64,000 nt of DNA, taken from NCBI GenBank assembly GCA_017623115.1, contig JAGAPT010000017.1, positions 1 to 64,000 of the forward strand, in the 5' to 3' direction. Positions 32,127 to 42,794 of the stretch are shown piece after piece (within the stretch, counting starts at the first letter, position 1; each line of letters opens with the position of its first letter). This DNA is from Alistipes sp. Lineage in GTDB: Bacteria; Bacteroidota; Bacteroidia; Bacteroidales; Rikenellaceae. The position numbers and the translations under genes were made by a program. The notes below the pieces were generated by a model that was given only the letters and a program-made list of their open reading frames with translations, had not been told where the DNA came from and made no database searches.

Positions 32127-33575
32127 CTATCCCACCGACCCTTCGAGGTTCAGTGCCAGCAGTTTTTGTGCCTCGACAGCAAACTCCATCGGCAATTTGG
32201 CCAACACCTCACGGGCATAGCCATTGACAATTACCCCCACCGCATCCTCGGTCGAGAGGCCACGCTGGTTGCAATAGAAGAGTTGGTCGTCCGAGATTTT
32301 CGAGGTAGTCGCCTCGTGCTCCAGGATGGCCGTGCGATTGCGGCAATCGATCTCGGGGAAGGTGTGTGCACCACACTTATCGCCAATCAGGAGCGAGTCG
32401 CACTGCGAGTAGTTGCGGGCATTTTCCGCCCCCTTTGCCACGCGCACCAAGCCACGATAGGCATTTTGGCTCTTGCCGGCCGAGATACCCTTCGAGACGA
32501 TACGCGAACGGGTGTTGCGGCCGATGTGAATCATCTTCGTGCCGGTATCGGCCTGCTGGAAGTTGTTGGTCATGGCCACCGAGTAGAATTCGCCCACCGC
32601 GTTATCCCCCAGCAGCACGCAACTCGGATACTTCCATGTGATGGCCGAGCCCGTCTCGACCTGCGTCCACGACAGGCGTGCATTCTCCCGACACAGACCT
32701 CGCTTCGTAACAAAGTTGTAGACACCACCTTTGCCCTCCTTGTCGCCCGGATACCAGTTCTGTACTGTCGAGTACTTCACCTCGGCATCACGCTCGACGA
32801 CGATCTCGACCACGGCAGCATGCAACTGATTCTCGTCACGCTGCGGAGCGGTACACCCCTCCAGGTAACTCACATAAGCCCCCTCGTCGGCCACGATGAG
32901 CGTGCGCTCGAATTGTCCCGTGCCGGCGGCATTGATGCGGAAGTAGGTCGAGAGCTCCATCGGGCAACGTACCCCCTTCGGAATGTAGCAGAACGAGCCA
33001 TCGGAGAAGACCGCAGCATTGAGTGCTGCATAGAAGTTGTCGGTATGAGGCACGACGCTCCCCAAATACTTTTTCACCAGCTCGGGATGCTCTTTGATGG
33101 CCTCCGAGATGGAGCAGAAGATGATGCCCTTCTCGGCCAACGTCTCCCGGAAGGTGGTCTTGACCGATACGGAGTCCATCACCGCATCGACCGCCACACC
33201 CGCCAACGCCATCTGCTCTTCGAGCGGAATGCCGAGTTTGTCGAAGGTACGTTTGAGTTCTGGGTCTACCTCATCCATCGACCCGAGCTTCTTCTTGGGC
33301 TTGGGTGCTGCGTAGTAGATGATATCCTGAAAGTCGATTTCGGGGATGTCGAGATGGGCCCACGTCGGCACCTTCATCGTCAGCCAGTGACGATAGGCTT
33401 TCAGGCGTTGTTCGAGCATCCACTCGGGCTCCCCTTTCTTCGCGGAGATAGTGCGGATGACCTCCTCGCTGAGTCCGCGCTGGATAAACTCGGTCTCGAT
33501 ATCGGTCGTAAAACCGTATTGATACTCGCGGTCGGCCAGACCCTCCAATATATCTTTTTCGTTCTCTTTTGCCAT
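32127..33575 (-). CDS. sufB: Fe-S assembly scaffold SufB
   Basis: A 482-residue scaffold protein: [55 protein letters not shown]-type segment, and the C-terminal [23 protein letters not shown] region carrying the cluster cysteine. I started at 33575 (MAKENEKD), which gives the usual length. The open frame extends to 33713 through the upstream spacer. SufB is the site where the Fe-S cluster forms and is the first gene of the suf run. Confidence 0.96.
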   Translation of the reverse strand: MAKENEKDILEGLADREYQYGFTTDIETEFIQRGLSEEVIRTISAKKGEPEWMLEQRLKAYRHWLTMKVPTWAHLDIPEIDFQDIIYYAAPKPKKKLGSMDEVDPELKRTFDKLGIPLEEQMALAGVAVDAVMDSVSVKTTFRETLAEKGIIFCSISEAIKEHPELVKKYLGSVVPHTDNFYAALNAAVFSDGSFCYIPKGVRCPMELSTYFRINAAGTGQFERTLIVADEGAYVSYLEGCTAPQRDENQLHAAVVEIVVERDAEVKYSTVQNWYPGDKEGKGGVYNFVTKRGLCRENARLSWTQVETGSAITWKYPSCVLLGDNAVGEFYSVAMTNNFQQADTGTKMIHIGRNTRSRIVSKGISAGKSQNAYRGLVRVAKGAENARNYSQCDSLLIGDKCGAHTFPEIDCRNRTAILEHEATTSKISDDQLFYCNQRGLSTEDAVGVIVNGYAREVLAKLPMEFAVEAQKLLALNLEGSVG

Positions 33576-33593
33576 AGTACACAAAATATCACG

Positions 33594-33601
33594 CAAATTT
33601 A
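33594..33601 (-). promoter_or_regulatory. Candidate -7 box for sufB
   Basis: On the minus strand TAAATTTG lies 18 bp before the sufB start codon. The only nearby TTTG (33619-33616) gives a 14-bp spacer, so the assignment is tentative. Confidence 0.4.
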
Positions 33602-33733
33602 CAAAATCTTTCCGACAAAACATAGTAAGAGCCTTGCAAATTCGATGCGAAGCATCGAGAAAAAGAGCGAAAACAACGAACAGGAGGAGCGAGACGGGCG
33701 CAAAAGAGTTCAAAGGCTATTGACAAAAAAATC

Positions 33734-33945
33734 ACCGCCGAATCCGCAGCATACTTAGCGTATGTGAGGATTTCGGCGGTAAGTATAACGAAGGGACGGA
33801 TTTCTCCGTCCCTTACAATCAATCATCAGAAATGGCTTAAACGAATGAATTTCAAGGCTTGCGAATGGTCGTAAAGCGGAGCATACAAACGTATGTGAGC
33901 ATTTAAGACCAAAGCGTAACGCAGAAATTCGTCGTTTAGGACATT
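33734..33945. repeat. Nested palindromic element upstream of sufB
   Basis: Three hairpins cover most of the 368-bp gene-free stretch. (1) 33734-33780: 47-nt imperfect hairpin ending ACCGCCG/CGGCGGT with CATAC-ttagc-GTATG at the tip. (2) 33791-33814: perfect 10-bp stem AAGGGACGGA/TCCGTCCCTT. (3) 33831-33945: long imperfect palindrome whose tip is again CATAC-aaac-GTATG. No open frame or known RNA was recognised. The remainder (33602-33733) shows only a small TCGATG/CATCGA palindrome. Confidence 0.75.
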
Positions 33946-35290
33946 ACTCGATACCCTTAGCCTTCTTATAAAGCGTGTTGTACGTGTTGTACTTATCCAT
34001 CATGCCGGCCTCGTCACGCAGACGGAAGCAGAGCGACTTGAGGAACTCCAGCGTATCGGGGTCATTCGGCTTAATCTCATTGGCCTTCTCGAAGCAGGGA
34101 ACAGCAGCCATATAAACCTCGTTTACGGCCTTCAAATCGGCATCATAAGCAGCCTGGCTGCTATACGGACGCTCGTTCACCTCCTTATTCAAGGCATCAC
34201 CCTTCAGCGTGTAGAATACACCCAGGTAGTAGTTACCCTCGAACACCTCGGGCTGCAACTCAACGACCTTCTTGAACGAGGAAATCGACTCGTCGTAGTT
34301 CTTCAGTGCATAGAAGACACGACCACGGCCAAACCACAACTCGGCATTCTCGGGATTCTCGGCCAGCGACTTGTCAATCATGGCTACGAGGTCGGCGGGG
34401 TCACCAACACCCTCCTCAGCCGTGTAAAGCTGCATCAGACCCTCCAGAATACGCTCGTTCTTCGGGAACTTCTCGATACCGGCCAAAAGCGCATCCTTTG
34501 CCTTCATCACGAATGCCTTATCCGTCTCTTTCTGACCATAGTAGCAGTGGAAGAGGTAGTAGTAGATGCTACCCTCCTCGTCAGCATAGCCCAATGCCAG
34601 CGCCTGGTTCAGATACTCGGCACCCTTCACAAACGAAGCGGGGTTCTGCGGACCATCCATCGTGTAGAGGTAACCGGCATAGTATACCAACTGCGGGTCG
34701 GCATTGCCATAAGCGGGGCTCTCCTGTGCCTTATAAGCTAACATGTAAGCATCAGCAGCATCGGTATAGCGACCGGCATCGATACCCGTATTACCGGCCT
34801 GCGAGCAGAAATCGCTGATCTGCTGCAAACCCTCCTTCACCTTCTCAGCCTGCTTGGCGTCCAACTCGTAAGCCTTGTTGTAGGCCTCGATAGCGGTCGG
34901 GATAGCGTTTGCCACAATCGACTTCTTCTGGCTCCAGGTTACCACCTTGCCACCCTGCAGGTAAGCCGTGAAATAGGGATATGCCCAAGCCTCATACTCA
35001 CGACCGACCAACGTAGCGGCCTCCACCGTCTTCGGCTCACCGGCAGTCAGTTTGAGCATCATGCCCTCCATGCCAACAAAGACATCCTTCGTAGGAGCCG
35101 TTGCAGCCTCATAGTAGGCCTTACCACGGTTGAGCCATGTAGCAGCCTTTGCACTCTTCTTTGCATCAGCCACATCCGCATCACTCTTCTCGAGTTTTGC
35201 CACGATAGCCGATTTGTTCACTTTCTGAGCCTGTGCCACCGGAGCAGCCAACAGGACGGCGGCCAATGCCACCCAAATCATTCTTTTCAT
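33944..35290 (-). CDS. Periplasmic TPR-repeat protein encoded beside gyrA
   Basis: A 448-residue protein with a cleavable signal peptide (MIWVALAAVLLAAPVAQAQ). The mature chain is alpha-helical with several tetratricopeptide repeats, clearest in ELWFGRGRVFYALKNYDES followed by FKKVVELQPEVFEGNYYLG. It follows gyrA by 26 bp on the same strand, a pairing often kept in Bacteroidales. A scaffold or envelope function is likely, but its partner is unknown. Confidence 0.85.
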   Translation of the reverse strand: MKRMIWVALAAVLLAAPVAQAQKVNKSAIVAKLEKSDADVADAKKSAKAATWLNRGKAYYEAATAPTKDVFVGMEGMMLKLTAGEPKTVEAATLVGREYEAWAYPYFTAYLQGGKVVTWSQKKSIVANAIPTAIEAYNKAYELDAKQAEKVKEGLQQISDFCSQAGNTGIDAGRYTDAADAYMLAYKAQESPAYGNADPQLVYYAGYLYTMDGPQNPASFVKGAEYLNQALALGYADEEGSIYYYLFHCYYGQKETDKAFVMKAKDALLAGIEKFPKNERILEGLMQLYTAEEGVGDPADLVAMIDKSLAENPENAELWFGRGRVFYALKNYDESISSFKKVVELQPEVFEGNYYLGVFYTLKGDALNKEVNERPYSSQAAYDADLKAVNEVYMAAVPCFEKANEIKPNDPDTLEFLKSLCFRLRDEAGMMDKYNTYNTLYKKAKGIE

Positions 35291-35316
35291 TGTCTTATGA
35301 ATTTAAGGTTTTACTT

Positions 35317-37890
35317 TTAGTTCTCTTCCTGGATTGCTTCCGTTGCCACCTCGGCCTGCGGAGCACTCTCGGTCTGCGGAGCGCCCTCCACAACTACAGC
35401 CTCCTCGGTCGGCTCATCCTCCTCGGACTTCGGCACAACGACTACCGAGGCAATCGAGTCGCCCTCACGCAGGTTGATAATCTTCACACCCTGCGTAGCA
35501 CGGCCGGCCAGACGAATCTGCTCAACACCGGTGCGGATAGCAATACCCGAACGATTGATAATCATCAGGTCGTTCTCATCCGTCACAGCCTGCATCGAGA
35601 CGAGTTTTCCGGTCTTCTCCGTGACATTAATCGTGCGAACACCCTTACCGCCACGGTTCGTGATGCGATACTCATCGAGGTCGGTACGCTTACCATAACC
35701 GTTCTCGCTCAACACCAGCACATCCTTCTTGGCATCGGGCTCGATGGCAATCATGCTGACTACCTCATCGTCCTCCTCAATCGAGATACCACGCACACCG
35801 GCACCTGTACGACCGATGGCACGCACGGTCTGCTCGTTGAAGCGGATGGCCTTACCATTGCGGGCTGCGATGAGCAGTTCGGCATTTCCGCTGGTGATGG
35901 TTGCATCGAGCAACTCGTCACCCTCACGCACCGTGATGGCATTGATACCATTCTGACGCGGACGCGAATAGGCCTCCACCAAGGTCTTCTTAATCGTACC
36001 ACGACGAGTGCACATCACGATGTAGTAGTTGTTCAGGAACTCCTCATCTTTCAGGTTCCACACGTTGATGTAGGCACGCACCTTGTCGTTCTGCGCAATC
36101 TGTATCACATTCTGGATAGCACGTCCCTTCGACGAACGGGTACCCTCGGGAATTTCGTATACCTTGAGCCAGTAGCAACGACCCTGCTCCGTGAAGAAGA
36201 GCATCGTATTGTGCATCTGGGCTACATAGATATGTTCGATGAAGTCCTCATCACGCGTAGCACTACCCTTCACACCGACACCGCCACGATGCTGGGCACG
36301 ATATTCGCTCAGCGGCGTGCGCTTGATGTAACCCATGTGCGAAATGGTAATCACCACATCCTCATTGGCGTAGAAGTCCTCAGGATTGAACTCCTCGGCG
36401 GCATAGACAATCTCCGTACGACGCTCATCGCCATACTTCTCTTTGATTTCGAGCAGCTCGTTCTTCACCACCTCGAACTGCAAAGCTTCGCTGGCCAGAA
36501 TATCAGTCATCCGCTGAATGAAGGCGATGAGCTGGTCACGCTCGGCAATCAGTTTGCCATGCTCCAGACCGGTCAGTGCACGCAGACGCATCTCGATGAT
36601 GGCGGCTGCCTGAATCTCGTCGAGGGCAAAACGCTCCATCATGCGCTGCTTGGCCTCATCGGGATTCTTCGACGAGCGGATGATGTGTACAATCTCGTCG
36701 ATGTTATCCTGGGCGATCAAGAGACCCTGCACGATGTGCAGACGCTCCTCGGCCTTGCGCTTGTCGTAGTGGGTGCGACGCACCACCACATCGTGGCGAT
36801 GGTTCACGAAGTGCATCACCAGGTCACGCATCGGCAGCAACTGCGGACGCCCATTGACCAAAGCGATGTTATTCACGGCAAACGAGGTCTGCAACGGCGT
36901 ATCCTTGTAGAGCGTATTGAGCACCACGCTGGCCATGGCATCCTGCTTGACGATAATCACGATGCGCAGACCATTGCGGTCCGACTCGTCGTTGATGTAA
37001 GAGATGCCCTCCAACTTCTTGTCGTTGATCATGTCGGCAATCTTCTTGATCATCTCGGCCTTGTTGACCATGTAGGGAATCTCCGTCACGACGATACACT
37101 CACGACCCGAAGGCAGCGTCTCAATCTCGGTCTTGGCACGCATCACCACGCGGCCGCGACCCGTGAGCATCGCCTCTTTCACGCCCTCATAGCCATAAAT
37201 CTGGGCACCGGTCGGGAAATCGGGAGCCTTAATGTACTGCAACATCTCCTCGCCCGTAATTTCGGGGTTGTCGATGTAGGCGCAGCAGGCATCGACCACC
37301 TCCGAGAGGTTGTGCGGAGCCATATTGGTTGCCATACCAACGGCAATACCGCTTGCGCCGTTGACAATCAGCAACGGAATCTTAGTCGGCAGCACCGTGG
37401 GTTCGGGAATCGTATCGTCAAAGTTCAAGGTCCAATCGACCGTCTCCTTGTCGATATCGGCCATCACCTCATCCGTGATTTTCTTCATACGGGCCTCGGT
37501 ATAACGCATGGCTGCCGCCGAATCACCGTCCATCGAGCCGAAGTTACCTTGACCCTCGACCAACGGATAACGCATCGACCAATCCTGCGCCAAACGTACC
37601 ATGGCCTCATAGACCGACGAGTCACCATGGGGGTGGAACTTACCGAGCACATCACCGACGATACGGGCCGACTTACGCGTCGGTTTATCGTGCGTCAAGC
37701 CCAGCTCGGCGCTCATATCATAGAGGATACGGCGATGCACGGGCTTCATACCGTCACGCACATCGGGCAATGCACGCGACACGATGACCGACATCGAGTA
37801 GTCGATGTAGGCCGTCTTCATCTGTTCTTCGATATTGACCTGGACAATACGTCCGACCAAACCGCTATTCTTTTCTTCTTCAGGTGTCAT
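35317..37890 (-). CDS. gyrA: DNA gyrase subunit A
   Basis: An 857-residue type II topoisomerase subunit. The catalytic tyrosine is Tyr130 ([10 protein letters not shown]). The quinolone region reads [14 protein letters not shown], with Ser91 at the E. coli Ser83 position and Glu at the Asp87 position. The beta-pinwheel C-terminal domain includes ITNRGGKGV, the GyrA-box position, and ends in an acidic tail. Introduces negative supercoils with GyrB, whose gene is not in the window. Confidence 0.96.
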   Translation of the reverse strand: MTPEEEKNSGLVGRIVQVNIEEQMKTAYIDYSMSVIVSRALPDVRDGMKPVHRRILYDMSAELGLTHDKPTRKSARIVGDVLGKFHPHGDSSVYEAMVRLAQDWSMRYPLVEGQGNFGSMDGDSAAAMRYTEARMKKITDEVMADIDKETVDWTLNFDDTIPEPTVLPTKIPLLIVNGASGIAVGMATNMAPHNLSEVVDACCAYIDNPEITGEEMLQYIKAPDFPTGAQIYGYEGVKEAMLTGRGRVVMRAKTEIETLPSGRECIVVTEIPYMVNKAEMIKKIADMINDKKLEGISYINDESDRNGLRIVIIVKQDAMASVVLNTLYKDTPLQTSFAVNNIALVNGRPQLLPMRDLVMHFVNHRHDVVVRRTHYDKRKAEERLHIVQGLLIAQDNIDEIVHIIRSSKNPDEAKQRMMERFALDEIQAAAIIEMRLRALTGLEHGKLIAERDQLIAFIQRMTDILASEALQFEVVKNELLEIKEKYGDERRTEIVYAAEEFNPEDFYANEDVVITISHMGYIKRTPLSEYRAQHRGGVGVKGSATRDEDFIEHIYVAQMHNTMLFFTEQGRCYWLKVYEIPEGTRSSKGRAIQNVIQIAQNDKVRAYINVWNLKDEEFLNNYYIVMCTRRGTIKKTLVEAYSRPRQNGINAITVREGDELLDATITSGNAELLIAARNGKAIRFNEQTVRAIGRTGAGVRGISIEEDDEVVSMIAIEPDAKKDVLVLSENGYGKRTDLDEYRITNRGGKGVRTINVTEKTGKLVSMQAVTDENDLMIINRSGIAIRTGVEQIRLAGRATQGVKIINLREGDSIASVVVVPKSEEDEPTEEAVVVEGAPQTESAPQAEVATEAIQEEN

Positions 37891-37935
37891 TCGTTCGAGT
37901 TATTCGAGTTTATACCTTTCTATACTATTAACGAA

Positions 37936-37967
37936 CAAAAATACGCTTTATTTTCGATTTAAGCAAT
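37936..37967 (-). promoter_or_regulatory. Candidate promoter of gyrA
   Basis: On the minus strand TATTTTTG (37943-37936) is preceded, 20 bp upstream, by ATTG (37967-37964), one base off the -33 consensus. It lies 46 bp before the gyrA start. Confidence 0.5.
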
Positions 37968-38165
37968 TTTCAAGATAAAAAATTCATCTTTTTCGGGTTC
38001 ATTCGCTCCAAAGCCCCCTGTTTTTGCCCCTTTTTAGCCGATTTAAGCCATTTTGCAGTTCGGCATCGACCCCCTGACGGCATTTTTTCCATCCCCACCC
38101 CTCTTTTTCGTCGTGGTATTGTTTTTGCTTCCTCCAGTACCGAATCATTTAATACTCTACAACGT

Positions 38166-38636
38166 ATGGTCCCTGTAAAAAATCAGACATGGTTGCCGAG
38201 CCTCTTCGGCGACTTCTTTGGCGAAGATTGGATGCCGTTGCATCGCAAGCAGCATGCCGCTCCGGCGGTCAACATCATCGAGCACGAGAAAGAGTACCGC
38301 ATCGAGGTAGCCGCTCCGGGCATGTGCAAGGAGGATTTCTCGGTACGCATCGAGCACGAGAATCAGTTAGTCATCGCCCTCGAAAAGAGCAGTTGCAAGA
38401 CGAAGGACAATGGCGAAAAAGAGTCCTCGGAGAAGAGCGAAGCGGCACAAAAGGAGCCCACCTATCTACGTCGTGACTTTACCTATCAATCGTTCCGACA
38501 GAGTTTCATCCTGCCCGAGGAGGTCGACAACACGAAGATTGATGCCAAGATGCACCACGGCGTGCTGACCATCTGTCTTCCCAAGAAAGCCCCCTCGGAG
38601 AAGGCCCCCGTATCCCGTCGCATCGAGATCAAATAA
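38166..38636 (+). CDS. Small heat shock protein, Hsp20 family
   Basis: A 156-residue chaperone with an alpha-crystallin domain (VNIIEHEKEYRIEVAAPGM through GVLTICLPKK). A charged Lys/Glu/Ser insert (about 78-96) lies inside the domain, and a short tail ends in IEIK. It holds unfolding proteins in a refoldable state. It is a single gene between gyrA (divergent) and lolA (convergent). The 275-bp region upstream is AT-rich and holds the gyrA promoter; I could not assign the hsp20 promoter with confidence. Confidence 0.92.
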   Translation: MVPVKNQTWLPSLFGDFFGEDWMPLHRKQHAAPAVNIIEHEKEYRIEVAAPGMCKEDFSVRIEHENQLVIALEKSSCKTKDNGEKESSEKSEAAQKEPTYLRRDFTYQSFRQSFILPEEVDNTKIDAKMHHGVLTICLPKKAPSEKAPVSRRIEIK

Positions 38637-38645
38637 CCCTCAACC

Positions 38646-38676
38646 AAAAGACCGGCAGCCTGGCTACCGGTCTTTT
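38646..38676. terminator. Bidirectional terminator between hsp20 and lolA
   Basis: AAAAGACCGG-c-AGCC-t-GGCT-a-CCGGTCTTTT is a near-perfect palindrome with T-runs on both strands between convergent genes. Confidence 0.88.
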
Positions 38677-38679
38677 CTA

Positions 38680-39288
38680 TCATCGAAAGTCAATCAACTC
38701 GTACGTTGCATAACGGGTTGCATCATAGGGAGGAAGCGGCTCTTTCAATGCCTCAACGCGCTTAATCCGTACATCCACCCCGAGGCCATCCTGCTCATAG
38801 CGCATCTTGGTCGGCAACATCCGTTTGGCATCGAGCCACAGGCGGATATGCCCCGACTCCTGTTGAGGGGTCAGCAACAACACAATCGCATCGGCCGTGT
38901 CGGACAGCACCGCAGCCTCCGCATCGGTTGCCATCGCCCAGGCACGGGCGGGATTCGACAGCAGATTCGTGCTCTCCTGCTCGGTCTCGGTCAGTGTTAT
39001 CTCCCGACGTGCATGGTTCACTTCGTAGCGTGCCTCGGCATCGCCCCACACCTCAACATCCTCCATCGTTATCCGATAACGCTCGCCATCCACTGTCATC
39101 GTTCCGGCAAAGGTCATTCCCTCGGCCTCCACCGAGAACTCGGCTGCATAGCCACCCAACGCCTCAACCGCTTGTTTCATGCGCTCCAGCAACTGCTCGG
39201 CACGATTTTGTCCCATCACGTTCCACACGCACAAAGCACACAAAGCGCAACAAAGCGACCACATCCAACGCATCTTCATCCGCATCAC
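38680..39288 (-). CDS. LolA-like outer-membrane lipoprotein carrier
   Basis: A 202-residue protein with signal peptide and a LolA-type half-barrel pattern (EALGGYAAEFSVEAEGMTFAG, LLLTPQQESGHIRLWLDAK, LPTKMRY). LolA shuttles lipoproteins through the periplasm from LolCDE to the outer membrane. It starts 10 bp after ftsK, an arrangement common in Bacteroidetes. Several N-terminal Met codons (39288, 39285 and 39279) are possible starts. Confidence 0.8.
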   Translation of the reverse strand: MMRMKMRWMWSLCCALCALCVWNVMGQNRAEQLLERMKQAVEALGGYAAEFSVEAEGMTFAGTMTVDGERYRITMEDVEVWGDAEARYEVNHARREITLTETEQESTNLLSNPARAWAMATDAEAAVLSDTADAIVLLLTPQQESGHIRLWLDAKRMLPTKMRYEQDGLGVDVRIKRVEALKEPLPPYDATRYATYELIDFR

Positions 39289-39298
39289 TCCTCCTTAC

Positions 39299-41935
39299 TT
39301 AAAAGAGTCCCAACTCCTGCAACTTTGCCTCTAACGAGGGGCTGTCATGGAACAGCACATCACGCGGTTTGGCACCCTGCTGACGACCTACAATACCAGC
39401 TCGTTCCAACTGCATCATGATACGACCGGCTCGATTGAAGCCCACCTCATAGTTACGCTGAATCATCGACGTAGAGATCGATCCGCTCTGCACCGCATCG
39501 CGCGCAATCTCGGCAAAGAGCGCATCGTATTTCTTAGGAGCCATATCGACCTCCTCGCTACCCATCGCAGCATCGCCCCCTTCGGGTACATAGTCGGGCA
39601 GTGCATAGGCCTCCGTATAGCCCTGCTGCTTGGAGATGTAATCCACAATACCCTCCACCTCCTTGGTCTCCACCAAGGCACATTGGATACGGGTAATCTC
39701 ACCATCCTTCGAGAAGAGCATATCACCGCGACCGATCAGTTGATTGGCACCCGGGCGATCCAAAATCGTGCGCGAGTCGATCATCTGCATCACGCGGAAA
39801 CCGATACGCGCGGGGAAGTTCGCCTTGATACCACCCGTGATGACCTTCACATCGGGACGCTGCGTAGCGATGATGAGGTGAATACCCACCGCACGCGCCT
39901 TTTGCGCCAGACGCATCACGGGACGCTCCACCTCGCGCGCCATCATAATCAGGTCGGCAAACTCATCGACCACCACCACGATATAGGGCATGTAGCGGTG
40001 CCCCTTCTCGGGATTGAGGCGACGTGCCGTAAACTTCTCGTTGTACTCGACGATATTGCGTGCCGTAGCATGGCTCAACAACTCCAGACGGCTATCCATC
40101 TCCGTACACAGCGAATTGAGCGTATAGACCGCCTTCATCGGGTCGGTGATAATCGCCTTATCTTCGGACTCCATCTTGGCCAAGAAGTGTCGCTCCAGTT
40201 TCCCATAGACCGAGAACTCCACCATCTTCGGGTCAATCATCACCAGCTTCAACTGCGAGGGGTGCTTGTGGTAGAGCAACGAGGTGATAATGGCATTCAG
40301 GCCGACCGATTTACCCTGACCCGTAGCACCGGCCACCAACAGGTGCGGCAACTTCGCCAGGTCGAAGCAGAAATTCTCGTTCTGAATCGTGCGACCAATC
40401 ACCACGGGCAGTTCGGCCTTTTGAGCAAACTCAAAGAAGCGTTTCGAGCGCACAGCCGAGTACATCGACACGATTTGCTTATCCCGATTCGGCACTTCGA
40501 TACCAATCGTTCCCTTGCCCGGAATCGGGGCAATAATACGAATACCCAACGCTTTGAGGCTCTGCGCAATATCCTGCTCCAAGCCCTGAATCTTCGAGAT
40601 TTTGACACCCTGCGCCTGCACAATTTCGTAGAGCGTCACGGTCGGGCCGACGGTCGCCTTGATTTTCTGAATCGGAATACCGAAGTTGGCCAACGTCTCC
40701 TCGATTTTCGTCTTGTTCTCGAAAATCTCCTCCGACGACACCTCCGACGAAGAGGCGTAATCCTCCAGCAGCGTCACGGGCGGTTTGCGATAGGTCAGCA
40801 AATCTTTGGTCGGATCGTAAGCCTCCATGGCCAACTCACGTTTCGTAGCAGCCACATCCGCCTTGGGTTCCTCGACCGTAATAACCAGACCCTCCGTCTC
40901 CTCTCCGGCAGGGTTCGATGCTGCAGCCATCGGTGCAACCTCGGCCGGAGCAGATGTCGGTTCAGCAGGCTGCTCCTCCGTCAGTTTCGACAGGTCTATC
41001 TCCGTAAACGGCCCATCACTCTTCGGTGCTGCCGGCTTGACAGGTTGCGGTTGTTCCAATTCGACCAACCCTCCGGAGCCCATCACCACACGTGGCTCGG
41101 GAATGCGTAAATCCACCTCACGGAAGGGGTTCTCCTCTTCTGCCTCCACCTTTTCGGGCTCCAGCGGAGCATCCATATCCTCGCTCGGCACAGGCTCCTC
41201 AACACGTGGTGGGATCGGTGTCACACGTGGTTGCTCGGTGGCGGCAACAGGCTGTTCCTCCACCACCGACACCTCGTCTTGGTTCGACGCATGGTGCAAC
41301 ACCTTATCCATCAACTGACCACTCTTATCTACAGCCACCTGTCCGGCTCGATTGACCGTATCAATAAAGTTACGATTGATAAAAACTCCGGTCAAAATCC
41401 ATCCGCCCAAGAGCAAAATCGTTGTTCCGAAACCACCAATATGGGTGGTCAGCAATTTTGCCATCGCAATGCCGAATGCTCCGCCCCATCCGGTCGAGGC
41501 GCACAAGCTCCACTTCGTGCCAAAGGCAAAGCCGAGGGTCAGCGAACCGAGCAACATCACCACAATAAACGAGAGTGCGAAGTGGTTAATCAGCAGCGGC
41601 TTTTGACGGATAATCCGAATGCCGAGCATCAAAACAACAATCGGCAGTAGCACTCCGAACAAGCCGAAACTTGCATCCACCAACAACACGCCGAGGCGTG
41701 CACCGGCCCAGCCACAGAGATTCTGCGGCGTAACACCCAGCGTTTCACGCTCGACAGAGGTCATCTGCAGCCCACTCTGATCGGCCTGCCAACAAACAAA
41801 ATGGGAGACCACAGCCGCTGCAGCAAAGAGCCCGATAAAGGCTATCAACAGACCGGCAATCCAACGTGCACTATCCCGATTGGAGCGTTGCACCTGTTGG
41901 CGACCATTTCCGGAGGTTTTATGTTTTGATGTCAT
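39299..41935 (-). CDS. ftsK: DNA translocase FtsK/SpoIIIE
   Basis: An 878-residue DNA pump at the division septum. Four N-terminal membrane segments (about 25-45, 80-110, 120-142 and 165-187) are followed by an acidic, proline-rich linker (about 215-385). The motor domain has Walker A GATGQGKSVGLN and Walker B YIVVVVDEFADLIMM. The C-terminal gamma winged helix (DAVQSGSISTSMIQRNYEVG) reads KOPS-type signals. It clears chromosome dimers during division. Confidence 0.96.
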   Translation of the reverse strand: MTSKHKTSGNGRQQVQRSNRDSARWIAGLLIAFIGLFAAAAVVSHFVCWQADQSGLQMTSVERETLGVTPQNLCGWAGARLGVLLVDASFGLFGVLLPIVVLMLGIRIIRQKPLLINHFALSFIVVMLLGSLTLGFAFGTKWSLCASTGWGGAFGIAMAKLLTTHIGGFGTTILLLGGWILTGVFINRNFIDTVNRAGQVAVDKSGQLMDKVLHHASNQDEVSVVEEQPVAATEQPRVTPIPPRVEEPVPSEDMDAPLEPEKVEAEEENPFREVDLRIPEPRVVMGSGGLVELEQPQPVKPAAPKSDGPFTEIDLSKLTEEQPAEPTSAPAEVAPMAAASNPAGEETEGLVITVEEPKADVAATKRELAMEAYDPTKDLLTYRKPPVTLLEDYASSSEVSSEEIFENKTKIEETLANFGIPIQKIKATVGPTVTLYEIVQAQGVKISKIQGLEQDIAQSLKALGIRIIAPIPGKGTIGIEVPNRDKQIVSMYSAVRSKRFFEFAQKAELPVVIGRTIQNENFCFDLAKLPHLLVAGATGQGKSVGLNAIITSLLYHKHPSQLKLVMIDPKMVEFSVYGKLERHFLAKMESEDKAIITDPMKAVYTLNSLCTEMDSRLELLSHATARNIVEYNEKFTARRLNPEKGHRYMPYIVVVVDEFADLIMMAREVERPVMRLAQKARAVGIHLIIATQRPDVKVITGGIKANFPARIGFRVMQMIDSRTILDRPGANQLIGRGDMLFSKDGEITRIQCALVETKEVEGIVDYISKQQGYTEAYALPDYVPEGGDAAMGSEEVDMAPKKYDALFAEIARDAVQSGSISTSMIQRNYEVGFNRAGRIMMQLERAGIVGRQQGAKPRDVLFHDSPSLEAKLQELGLF

Positions 41936-41990
41936 AAGCTATTCTTCAACTAAACGTACTACAATCCTTGTTTTTACAACCCGCCATTCG

Positions 41991-42764
41991 CTATTCGGCC
42001 AATGCCTTCTCCTGCAAGCGACGGCGATAGGGCTCATCGGCAAAAGTTTCAAAGCGATAATCCGGGCAATGCCCCTCCTCGGCACGCAGTGCATATTGAT
42101 CGAGCAACTGCCCTACCCGACGAGCCACCGCCTGCGAGGAATCGACAAACGTCACCGCATACCCCTCGGCCACCTTCCGCATCGTATCGAGCAGAAACGG
42201 GTAGTGCGTACACCCCAGCACGATGTGGTCCGCACCCCGCTGCAACATCTCGTGCATCGCCTCCTCGACACAGCGCACCGCCTCTGCGCTCACTTCGGCA
42301 TCGCGCTCTACCAATTCGACAAAGCCCTTTCCGGCTGCCGTAATCACCTCGATATCGGCTCCATATTTGGCAGCTGTGCGGCGAAATAAATCCCCATCCA
42401 GGCTCCGCTCCGTGGCCAACACGCCCACAACCCGACTTTTGGTTGCCAGGCAGGCCGGTTTCACAGCCGGCTCCATCCCCACAATCGGCATCGGGGCATA
42501 TTTTGCCCGCAACGCATCAATGGCAGCAGCCGTAGCCGTATTGCAGGCTACCACGACCATTTTACACCCCATCGCAACGAGGTGTCCGACCGCCTCATCG
42601 GCCAAGCGAGCCACCTCCTCACGCGAACGCGAACCATAGGGACAATTTTTACCGTCGCCCAGATAGATCAACGACTCCTCCGGAAGTGCGCGTCGCACCT
42701 CCCGCCAGACCGTCAGACCGCCCAGCCCCGAATCGTAGATGCCTATGGGAGCGTTATTTGCCAT
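41991..42764 (-). CDS. murI: Glutamate racemase
   Basis: A 257-residue enzyme supplying D-glutamate for peptidoglycan. IGIYDSGLGGLTV opens the protein, and the two catalytic cysteines are Cys74 (VVACNTATAA) and the one in VLGCTHYPFL. Length is normal. It lies between aroK (30 bp) and ftsK (55 bp) on the same strand. Confidence 0.96.
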   Translation of the reverse strand: MANNAPIGIYDSGLGGLTVWREVRRALPEESLIYLGDGKNCPYGSRSREEVARLADEAVGHLVAMGCKMVVVACNTATAAAIDALRAKYAPMPIVGMEPAVKPACLATKSRVVGVLATERSLDGDLFRRTAAKYGADIEVITAAGKGFVELVERDAEVSAEAVRCVEEAMHEMLQRGADHIVLGCTHYPFLLDTMRKVAEGYAVTFVDSSQAVARRVGQLLDQYALRAEEGHCPDYRFETFADEPYRRRLQEKALAE

Positions 42765-42794
42765 GCCAAATAAAGTAACAATCCAAAAAAAGAG

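Noticed and set aside
35233..37962. 909-codon open frame antisense to gyrA
   Set aside because: Shadow of gyrA in the complementary frame; no recognisable domain.
37891..38165. Riboswitch or RNA gene between gyrA and hsp20
   Set aside because: AT-rich spacer with a gyrA promoter; no conserved RNA signature or paired element was found.
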